Assembly (NCBI GenBank): GCA_964385635.1
Contig: CAYLPU010000001.1
Span: 1 to 64,000 of the forward strand
Direction of reading: 5' to 3'
Length of the DNA: 64,000 nucleotides
Source: CAYLPU01 sp964385635
Lineage (GTDB): Bacteria; Chloroflexota; Anaerolineae; B4-G1
Shown: in pieces, positions 57,509-64,000 of the stretch
Position numbering within the stretch: position 1 is the first letter of the stretch
Layout of the letters: each line of letters begins with the position of its first letter
Position numbers and translations under genes: made by a program
The notes under the pieces: generated by a model
Seen by the model: only the letters and a program-made list of their open reading frames with translations
Database searches by the model: none
What the model was told of the DNA's origin: nothing

Positions 57509-59590
57509 ATGGTGTTTTGGCGAAGTTTTATTGAATTGATCACCGTTCCAGTTGGTGGCCTGGTCTATCACCTGGTGACACTGCTCGCTATTCACCTCAT
57601 CCTGGGAGTAACATTCGAGCGCTGGAATCGCCGCCGCCGCGATCCGACTGCCATACGATTGCTGGTGACCGGCGTGGGTTTTGCCTTCGCACGCACACTA
57701 CTGATATTCATCGCCGTGCTTGACCGCGCCAGGGCGGTATCGCCCAACGTCATTCTGCCCCCACTTGAGCGCTTCCTCGACCTCACCACGTTGCTGCTGG
57801 TTGCCTGGGCATTCCTGCCGGTTCTGGAGCAGCACGCACGTCTTGGTGTGACGCTGTTGCTCTTTACGCTCCTGGTAACTGCGGGCGTCTATGTGGCTTT
57901 CGCTATTCTCTGGCCATTGGCCGAGGTCCAGGGCATCGCCTACAACGATTATTGGCAGGAGACAGTGTGGGAATTCTCTACCATAGTTGTTCTCGTACTG
58001 GCGCTTATCGCCAGTGTGGCATGGCGCCAGGGTCGTTCGCACGATAGGAGATTGATCATCTGCCTGTTTGCCCTCTGGCTCACCGGTCACGTCCTGCAGA
58101 TCACAGTTCCGGTCACCGATCCTCACATTGCCGGCTGGGTGCGATGGGCCAACCTGGCCGCTTTGCCCTTGCTGGCTGGCCTCGTGTACCGCCGCTCGCT
58201 GAGCGTGCCCCCAGCCGCCGCCAGGGATGCCGCCGGCGTCCGGTCGTGGCTGCGATGGGGCGTGTCGGCTGTGCGTGCTGGCGACTATGCCGAGGCACGT
58301 CGCTGTTTTCAGACGGCCCGCGACGTTGACCCGGACAATGTCGTCGCCCTGCTCTGGCTGGCATGGCTGGCGCATACCCGGCTGGAGAGCCTGGTTCTGT
58401 TCAGCCATGTACTGGAGCTGGAGCCGAAGAACGAGAGCGCTCACACCGGCATTCGCTGGGCGAGGCGCCGCCCCTCGCCTGATGGGCGTTACGACGACCT
58501 GATCGCTGCCGGTCGACTGCCCACAGCGATACAAAGGCCCGAGGCAATTTCACCCCCTGGGCTTTCTTTTCTGCGGGATATGTTACGCCCATCAGAAATC
58601 CAGGAGGGCATACAGAGAGAGGGCGTGACACTGCATACCCGCTGGCTCGGCAGTCCAGCAGGTATGGCAAGTGTGTTCCTGCGCTTCACCTGGCGTCTCC
58701 TCCCTACGCCCGCGCTCCTGGTGGTTCTGGTCTTTTTCGTGGCACTGACTGTAAATCTGGGGCAGGAGGGGGGCCTGGGATCGCTGCCGGTAGTGGCTCC
58801 TTCCGCCGCTGGTTTCACTATTGACTACCTGGCGAACCTGGTTCAGGGAGATCTGGGGGTTGTTGCGCCCCTCTATCCCAGTGCCTCCACCCCATCTGTC
58901 GCCGCTAAATTGGCCCGTGCTCTTCCCAGATCTTTGGGACTGTTGACCATCGCGATGACACTGGCGATTATCATTGGCCTGCCACTGGGAATCGGGGCGG
59001 GGCTGCGGCGCAAGACCGGTTTCTCTGGCCTGCTGGTCTTCCTCTCTGTCCTGGGCATCTCCACCCCCAGTTACTTTGCCGCCATGCTCCTGATCTGGTT
59101 CGACGTCTGGCTCTACCGCACCACCGGAACGGACTTTCTGCCGGTGCACGGCTTCGGATGGGACGCCCACCTGATTCTGCCCGCCTTGGTGCTGGCGGCC
59201 CGTCCCGCGGCCAACGTGATGCGGTTAGGGTACAATGCCCTGGTGGATGTTTTGGACACAGACTTCGTGCGCACTGCCCACGCCAAGGGGCTCGGGCCAT
59301 GGGTCGTGCTGTTCCGCCACGTTCTGCGGGCCACTGGCGTGCCCCTCTTGACCACCGTGGCCGTCTCCCTCCGCTTCAGTCTGGCGATCCTGCCCATCGT
59401 CGAGTACATCTTCAACTGGGCGGGGGTGGGCCAAGGGCTGCTGGAGGCGGTCCAGGCCCATGACACGACCACGGTGATCGGCATGGTCTTGCCCCTGGCT
59501 CTCCTCTTCATCCTCGTCAATCTCCTCCTCGAGGCCCTCTACCTCGTCGTGGACCCACGACTGCGGGCGCGGGAGGCAGGTGCAGTATGA
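57509..59590 (+). CDS. Fusion: sensor-like membrane domain, TPR segment and DppB-type ABC permease
   Basis: The 693-residue protein has three parts. Residues 1-230 hold about seven hydrophobic helices like those that precede GAF or kinase domains in Chloroflexota sensors. Residues 240-310 hold a TPR-like helical pair (AVRAGDYAEARRCFQTARDV, then VLELEPKNESAHTG). From about 395 on it is a DppB-type permease with SLGLLTIAMTLAIIIGLPLG, GISTPSYFAAMLL, and the EAA loop ending FVRTAHAKGLGPW. It begins 9 bases after the propeller gene and overlaps the next gene by four bases. The permease lacks the canonical N-terminal TM1 signature but has a replacement helix near 395. Confidence 0.82.
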   Translation: MVFWRSFIELITVPVGGLVYHLVTLLAIHLILGVTFERWNRRRRDPTAIRLLVTGVGFAFARTLLIFIAVLDRARAVSPNVILPPLERFLDLTTLLLVAWAFLPVLEQHARLGVTLLLFTLLVTAGVYVAFAILWPLAEVQGIAYNDYWQETVWEFSTIVVLVLALIASVAWRQGRSHDRRLIICLFALWLTGHVLQITVPVTDPHIAGWVRWANLAALPLLAGLVYRRSLSVPPAAARDAAGVRSWLRWGVSAVRAGDYAEARRCFQTARDVDPDNVVALLWLAWLAHTRLESLVLFSHVLELEPKNESAHTGIRWARRRPSPDGRYDDLIAAGRLPTAIQRPEAISPPGLSFLRDMLRPSEIQEGIQREGVTLHTRWLGSPAGMASVFLRFTWRLLPTPALLVVLVFFVALTVNLGQEGGLGSLPVVAPSAAGFTIDYLANLVQGDLGVVAPLYPSASTPSVAAKLARALPRSLGLLTIAMTLAIIIGLPLGIGAGLRRKTGFSGLLVFLSVLGISTPSYFAAMLLIWFDVWLYRTTGTDFLPVHGFGWDAHLILPALVLAARPAANVMRLGYNALVDVLDTDFVRTAHAKGLGPWVVLFRHVLRATGVPLLTTVAVSLRFSLAILPIVEYIFNWAGVGQGLLEAVQAHDTTTVIGMVLPLALLFILVNLLLEALYLVVDPRLRAREAGAV

Positions 59591-61914
59591 AGCCGCAGAC
59601 CTTCTGGCAGCGACTGGGCCGGGCGGTGCAGGACCGCTCCTTCATCGTCGGCTCTGTCCTGGTGACCCTCTTCCTCCTGGTAGCGGTCCTGGGGCCGGAG
59701 GTGGCACCCCACAACCCCTATATGCGTGACCGCGTCCAGACCATTGACGGAAAACTGTACCGTGCCCCCATTCCACCCTGCGATCTCTACCCGATGGGAA
59801 CCGATGACCAGGGACGGGATATGCTCTCCATGCTACTCCATGGGGCACGGCAGACGTTGGTGATCGCGTTCGCCGCGATGGTGGTGCGGCTGCTGTTGGG
59901 GTTGCTGCTGGGCACCGTGGCCGGGTGGTGGCCAGGGAGCCTCTTCGACCGGGCCATCATCGCCTTGATCGAGTTCCTGGCTGCGATCCCAGGTCTGATC
60001 CTGGCGATCCTCCTCGTCTTTGCCATTGGCATCCGCCAGGGGCAGGGTTCCTTCATCGTGGCGCTGTCGCTGGTGGGATGGGGGGAGGTCACCCAGATCG
60101 TGCGCGGCCACGTCCTGGTCATCCGCAACAAACTCTACATCCTGGCGGCGCGGGCGCTGGGGCTTGGTTCGGCACAGATTCTCAGCCGCCACGTCCTGCC
60201 CAACCTCCTGGCGACACTGCTGGCGCTGGCGGCGTTGGAGATGGGGGGCGTGTTGCTTCTCCTGGGCGAACTGGGCTTTGTCCACATCTTCATCGGTGGC
60301 GGGGGTGTATACGAGGACGAAGCCATTGGATTCATCCACTACTTCGATGTGCCAGACTGGGGGGCGATGCTGGGCACCTCCTGGCGCTACTTCCGCTCTC
60401 TCCCATGGCTGCCTATGGCCCCGGCGCTGGCTTTCTTTGTCACCATCCTCGGCTTCAACCTCTTCGGCTACGGGTTGCAGCGGTTCATTGAGAAGGGACG
60501 ATTCCACCCCAGCGGCTGGTCGCTGTTCCGTTTCTTCGCCGTGGTAGTACTGCTCCTCCTCGGCGCCCGGGCGCTCCTGGCGAGCACCAGCACCGAAGCC
60601 CGGTTCACCGACCTGGCACGCCAGTTCGACGTGCAGCGGGCCTGGAACGACATATCCTACCTCACACAGCCGGAGTTAGAGGGGCGACCCACCGGCCCGG
60701 GCGGAGGCTTCCAGGCCGCGGGCTATATCGCTTACCAGTTCAAGCAAGTCGGGCTCACTCCGCTGCCCGACGGGACCTACTACCAGTCTTACGCCACCGT
60801 GTGCGGGCGGGTCACCGCCGAGCCTGTATTGGAGATTCTGGGACCGGATGGAGAGCCGCACATGCGGTTCGACGGGGGAATCTCCTTCGATCCCTTGCAG
60901 CCCTTCGAAGCCGAGGCAAGCAGGGAAGAGGAACTGCTGGTGATGGGAAACACGCGCGACACCGTGGCAATCAGAAAGGTTATCTTGCTGCTCGACTCGG
61001 CAGAGGAGTTTCACGTACCGTGGAATTACCACGTACCCGCCAACGCGGTTGTCTTACGCCTGGTGCCCGACGACGGGCTGGGGCCCAATGACCTGGCCCC
61101 TCCCTCCGATCCTCATCGCTTCATACCCTCTTATCCCAACCTGCTCATCAGTGAGTCTGCCGCCCGGCAACTGCTGGCGGAGGCGGGGCTGGACCTGGAC
61201 GAACTCCGGGCAGCGCGGGAAGCGGGGCAGCGGATCGAGTTGGAGACCGGTCTGCGGGTCCAGGTAAAGGCGGGGCTGGCCTACGAAGATGTGTCGGCGG
61301 CCAACGTCGTCGGCTATTTCCCCGCCGCGGACATCACAACCCAGGGGGATCGCATCCTGGTCGCCGCCACCTACACCGGGCCACCTAAGCGGGAGGAAGT
61401 GATCTACCCTGGGGCGGACGAGGACGGTAGTGGTGTGGCGGTGATACTGGAGGTGGCCCGGCTGTGGCGGGACCTGGAATTCGAGCCGAAGCGGACGGTG
61501 GTCTTCGCCGCTTTCGACGAGTCGGGAGGAGAGCATTTCGTCAACCACCCGATCCTCCCGACCAGCCCATCGGACACCTGGACATCGGTGATCCTCCAGG
61601 GCGTGGGGGCGGGCGAGCCGCGGCTCGCCCAGATGGAGGCGGGGTCTGGCCTGGCCCGCGCCTTCGACCAGAGTGCCCGTCGGTTCGGAGTGCGCACGGA
61701 GGAAATGGAGGATTGGCAATTCTTCTTCACGAGTGGGCCTCGACGTTCGGGGCGCGTCAGTTCGGACACTTCCTACTCCGGGTTGGCGGTGACCCGGCCA
61801 GGGGACGACCTCTCCGGCACGCCTGCCGACACGCTGGACCATCTAGACCCAGAGTTGCTGGCGGAGGCCGGGCGGACGATGGCCCACTACCTGATGGTGC
61901 TCAGTTCTCGATAG
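59587..61914 (+). CDS. Fusion: DppC-type ABC permease with M28-peptidase-like C-terminal domain
   Basis: Residues 1-300 of this 775-residue protein are a DppC-type permease: TM1 near residue 20, GTDDQGRDMLSMLLHGARQT near 72, and an EAA loop ending ALGLGSAQILSRHVLPN. A further helix near 320-335 leads to an outside domain of about 430 residues resembling M28 aminopeptidases. There, YPGADEDGSGVAVILEVARL matches the metal-aspartate region and RTVVFAAFDESGGEHF the Glu-Glu region. The first metal histidine is replaced (AATYTGPP) and one of the paired glutamates is serine, so activity is doubtful. A peptide-binding role near the pore is possible. The gene overlaps the previous one by ATGA. Confidence 0.82.
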   Translation: MKPQTFWQRLGRAVQDRSFIVGSVLVTLFLLVAVLGPEVAPHNPYMRDRVQTIDGKLYRAPIPPCDLYPMGTDDQGRDMLSMLLHGARQTLVIAFAAMVVRLLLGLLLGTVAGWWPGSLFDRAIIALIEFLAAIPGLILAILLVFAIGIRQGQGSFIVALSLVGWGEVTQIVRGHVLVIRNKLYILAARALGLGSAQILSRHVLPNLLATLLALAALEMGGVLLLLGELGFVHIFIGGGGVYEDEAIGFIHYFDVPDWGAMLGTSWRYFRSLPWLPMAPALAFFVTILGFNLFGYGLQRFIEKGRFHPSGWSLFRFFAVVVLLLLGARALLASTSTEARFTDLARQFDVQRAWNDISYLTQPELEGRPTGPGGGFQAAGYIAYQFKQVGLTPLPDGTYYQSYATVCGRVTAEPVLEILGPDGEPHMRFDGGISFDPLQPFEAEASREEELLVMGNTRDTVAIRKVILLLDSAEEFHVPWNYHVPANAVVLRLVPDDGLGPNDLAPPSDPHRFIPSYPNLLISESAARQLLAEAGLDLDELRAAREAGQRIELETGLRVQVKAGLAYEDVSAANVVGYFPAADITTQGDRILVAATYTGPPKREEVIYPGADEDGSGVAVILEVARLWRDLEFEPKRTVVFAAFDESGGEHFVNHPILPTSPSDTWTSVILQGVGAGEPRLAQMEAGSGLARAFDQSARRFGVRTEEMEDWQFFFTSGPRRSGRVSSDTSYSGLAVTRPGDDLSGTPADTLDHLDPELLAEAGRTMAHYLMVLSSR

Positions 61915-61949
61915 GCGATGCTGTTGGTGGTTATGTGGTGGACAAGAAT

Positions 61950-63296
61950 ATGACCACCTCGCTACGTGTAGTGATGGGGCTGTTTGCCCTCAGTTTGCTG
62001 GCGCTGACAGTGACCGGCTGGCCCGTTTACTCCCGTTTGAGTTATCTATGGGGATTTCTGCTGGTGGGCAGTCGGCTCTGGGCCGCGCTGGCGCTGCGAG
62101 GGATACAAGTGCAACGCAAGGCGCGCATTCGGCGTGCTCAGGTGGGGCCAACCTTTCAAGAGCGATTTGAGATTCGAGACGACCGGCGCGCTCAGGTGGG
62201 ACAGATTTTTCAAGAGCGGTTTGAGATTCAAAACGACAGCCGCCTGCCCCGTCTGTGGCTGGAAGTGCGCGATCAATCCGCATTGCCGGGGTCGCAGGGA
62301 TCGCGTGTACTCTCCATGATCCGGGGACGGCAACGACGGTCCTACCGGGCGCGTACCCGTCTGGTGCAACGAGGTGTGTTTCCCTTGGGGCCGACTGTAC
62401 TGGCATCAGGGGACCCTTTTGGTCTGTTCCCGGTCAGCCGCATCATGCCACCGGATGTCTCTTTGCTGGTGTATCCCATAACGGTGGAGGTGCGCGCCTT
62501 CCCCAGTCCGCCGGGGCTGTTGCCGGGAGGCGAAGCCCTGCGCTGTCGCGCACATCAGGTGACTCCGAATGTGGCAGGGGTGCGTGATTATGCCCCTGGC
62601 GATTCCTTGAACCGCATCCATTGGGTGAGCACGGCGCGGCGAGAGCGCCTGATGGTCAAAGAATTTGAACTGGACCCCCTGGCCGAGGTGTGGGTTTTTC
62701 TGGACGCTGCGCGAGAGGTGCAATCCACACTACCCTATTCCCCTCCCGATCTGGCTGTAGATGCGCTGTTGCGCCCTCTAGAAGAGGTTGTGTTGCCGCC
62801 CTCCACAGAGGAGTACGCGGTGAGCATCGCTGCCTCGCTAGGGCGATATTTTCTGCAGCGCGGGCGTGCGGTAGGGCTGGTGAGTTGCGGTCAGTCGCAA
62901 TCTCCAAACGTGTTGCCCCCTGACCGGGGCGGGCGGCAATTGGGCAAGGTACTGGAAGCCATGGCACTATTGCGCGCTGTGGGGGATTTGCCCATCTCGG
63001 CCCTGGTGGCAGCCCGAGCCCGACACCTGCCACGCGGTAGCACGGTGATCTTGATCACCCCCTCCGTTCGAGAGGAGGTAGCCCTGACCGTGGATCACCT
63101 GTTGCGGCGGGGGTTGCGGCCAGTGGTCGTCTTGCTGGACGCAGCCTCTTTTGGTGGCCCGCCAGGGACGGAAGCCCTGGCGACCGATATCACGGCGCTG
63201 GGGGCGCCCGTGTGCCAGATAGCAAATGGTGCAGACCTGGGGACTGTTTTGAGTGAGGTAGCGGCGGATCTGGTGGTCCGATGGGGGCAGAGATGA
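61950..63296 (+). CDS. DUF58-domain protein
   Basis: The 448-residue protein has two N-terminal hydrophobic segments (near 8-45) and the DUF58 signature GVRDYAPGDSLNRIHWVST (near residue 215) with the following RERLMVKEFE. A vWA-like fold ends the protein. DUF58 proteins usually work with a MoxR ATPase and a transglutaminase-like protein; the latter follows directly, overlapping by ATGA. A 54-base tandem duplication (62131-62238) repeats RAQVG..FQERFEI..D in frame. The start could be the ATG at 61950 or nearby GTG codons at 61935/61938. Confidence 0.87.
   Translation: MTTSLRVVMGLFALSLLALTVTGWPVYSRLSYLWGFLLVGSRLWAALALRGIQVQRKARIRRAQVGPTFQERFEIRDDRRAQVGQIFQERFEIQNDSRLPRLWLEVRDQSALPGSQGSRVLSMIRGRQRRSYRARTRLVQRGVFPLGPTVLASGDPFGLFPVSRIMPPDVSLLVYPITVEVRAFPSPPGLLPGGEALRCRAHQVTPNVAGVRDYAPGDSLNRIHWVSTARRERLMVKEFELDPLAEVWVFLDAAREVQSTLPYSPPDLAVDALLRPLEEVVLPPSTEEYAVSIAASLGRYFLQRGRAVGLVSCGQSQSPNVLPPDRGGRQLGKVLEAMALLRAVGDLPISALVAARARHLPRGSTVILITPSVREEVALTVDHLLRRGLRPVVVLLDAASFGGPPGTEALATDITALGAPVCQIANGADLGTVLSEVAADLVVRWGQR
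62131..62238. repeat. 54-base tandem duplication in DUF58 gene
   Basis: Two adjacent 18-codon units differ at several bases and both contain GCTCAGGTGGG and TTTGAGATTC. Confidence 0.8.
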
Positions 63297-64000
63297 GACC
63301 CATGGGACCATTGCCCTCACCCCCACGCTCCCATACTTCCACACCTACTTCCCGCTGGTGGGACCTGCCCGCTGTCCTTTTGCTGTTGGCTGCTCTATTC
63401 ACCGCCTCCAGTCGTCTGGTCGCCACCCAGTGGACCGATCATCTGGATCGGATCCATACTCTGACCTTCCTGGGGGCACTGGTTGGCCTGGCTCTGGGCC
63501 AGAGTATCTTCTCCCCCCGCCAGGCCACCGCCTGGGCCCTGGTCTACGGCCTGTTCACTATCCCCTGGCAACTCAGCCTCACGCTGGGCCAAACCGTCTT
63601 ATGGACTGAACGGTTGATCAGCCTGGCCGGCCGCTTGATCGTCACCATTGACCAACTGGAGCGGCAGGAAGCCGTGCAAGACCCCCTGCTCTTCTTATCC
63701 TTGATGGCCGGTCTCTTCTGGGCGCTGGGCGTGCACGCTGGCTACAATCTCACTCGCCATGCCCGCCCTTGGCGGGCCACGCTTCCCGCCGGCCTGATGC
63801 TGCTCATCATCCAAAACTATGATCCCTTCGTGGCCTCTCGCGCCTGGTTCCTGGCCGGCTACCTTTTTTTTGGCATCTTGCTTCTGGCACGTCTGACCTA
63901 TCTGCACCACTATGCCCGCTGGAGGCAAACTCGCGTTCCTCTGCCCCCCTATATCGGTTTTGACCTGATCTGGGTCACCCTACTGATCACTGCCTTGCTT
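63293..64000 (+). CDS. TgpA/DUF3488-like transglutaminase-family membrane protein, N-terminal part
   Basis: The frame opened by ATG 63293, overlapping the DUF58 stop by ATGA, stays open to the end of the window (236 codons). It encodes several membrane helices: WDLPAVLLLLAALFTAS, LTFLGALVGLALGQS, LFLSLMAGLFWALGVHAGYN and WFLAGYLFFGILLLARLTYL. This matches the polytopic head of TgpA-like proteins whose transglutaminase domain lies further on, outside the window. The DUF58-TgpA order is standard. Confidence 0.75.
   Translation, partial: MRPMGPLPSPPRSHTSTPTSRWWDLPAVLLLLAALFTASSRLVATQWTDHLDRIHTLTFLGALVGLALGQSIFSPRQATAWALVYGLFTIPWQLSLTLGQTVLWTERLISLAGRLIVTIDQLERQEAVQDPLLFLSLMAGLFWALGVHAGYNLTRHARPWRATLPAGLMLLIIQNYDPFVASRAWFLAGYLFFGILLLARLTYLHHYARWRQTRVPLPPYIGFDLIWVTLLITALL

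Noticed and set aside
1..64000. tRNA, rRNA or known riboswitch in intergenic regions
   Set aside because: I read the gaps between genes and found no cloverleaf-like or conserved riboswitch core sequence. A covariance search would be needed to exclude diverged examples.

Overview
The window is 64 kb of GC-rich, densely coding bacterial chromosome with no rRNA, tRNA, transposase or CRISPR array that I can see. Two runs of exactly 100 N (6621-6720 and 45443-45542) both fall inside near-identical tandem repeats, so this is a draft, probably metagenome-derived, scaffold. Gene content suggests Chloroflexota, perhaps Anaerolineae-like. The pointers are proline/threonine-rich lipoprotein linkers, an archaeal-style HMG-CoA synthase/thiolase/DUF35 set, TIR and NACHT proteins, MrfA-type helicase, peptide ABC transporters with (V/E)-rich lipoprotein linkers, and small palindromic repeats between and inside genes. 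This assignment is inference from gene style, not from a marker gene.

Layout. 0-6.2 kb: M23 peptidase, cupin, stomatin-like protein, HUMPS-family decarboxylase/synthase-like protein, phosphodiesterase, DUF92 and bPH/DUF1648 membrane proteins. 6.3-10.3 kb: a TIR / TIR-NACHT-HEAT immune-type operon, in which a single in-frame TGA separates the second TIR domain from the NACHT protein. 10.5-11.3 kb: a TumE/TumA-like toxin-antitoxin pair with a good promoter. 11.5-20.6 kb: prepilin peptidase, an ECF sigma / anti-sigma-LCP fusion / LCP operon, a phosphodiester glycosidase lipoprotein, and a two-component cluster with degenerate kinases plus an HppA remnant. 20.7-31.2 kb: CpaE-like ATPase, nitrilase, inositol monophosphatase, Ldh-type dehydrogenase, acyl-CoA dehydrogenase and deacetylase, then the four-gene head of a mevalonate pathway (HMGR, HMGS, thiolase, DUF35).

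31.4-40.4 kb is a defence-type island. Its GC-rich outer genes (a DUF499/PglZ-like chimera, a broken DUF1156 methyltransferase and a small unknown) flank an AT-richer inner cassette. That cassette holds a DNA methyltransferase, an unknown protein, a P-loop ATPase and a predicted PD-(D/E)XK nuclease, and is the best candidate here for an undescribed system. 40.5-48.9 kb: lipoprotein, Ogt, HAD phosphatase, an MrfA-type helicase carrying an HNH domain, an FHA protein, an M19 dipeptidase, TrmD, and a second ECF sigma factor with a small partner.

49-63 kb is a peptide-transport region: OppD/OppF-type ATPases behind a hairpin leader, a substrate-binding protein that appears circularly permuted, and a standard permease pair. 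A second operon follows, in which one permease is fused to a sensor-like membrane domain plus TPR and the other to an M28-peptidase-like domain. The window closes with a DUF58 protein and the start of a TgpA-like transglutaminase. Many genes overlap by ATGA or GTGA, and many intergenic regions carry recognisable sigma-70 type promoters; at least two of these place the start codon within 7-8 bases of the -10 box, suggesting leaderless mRNAs.
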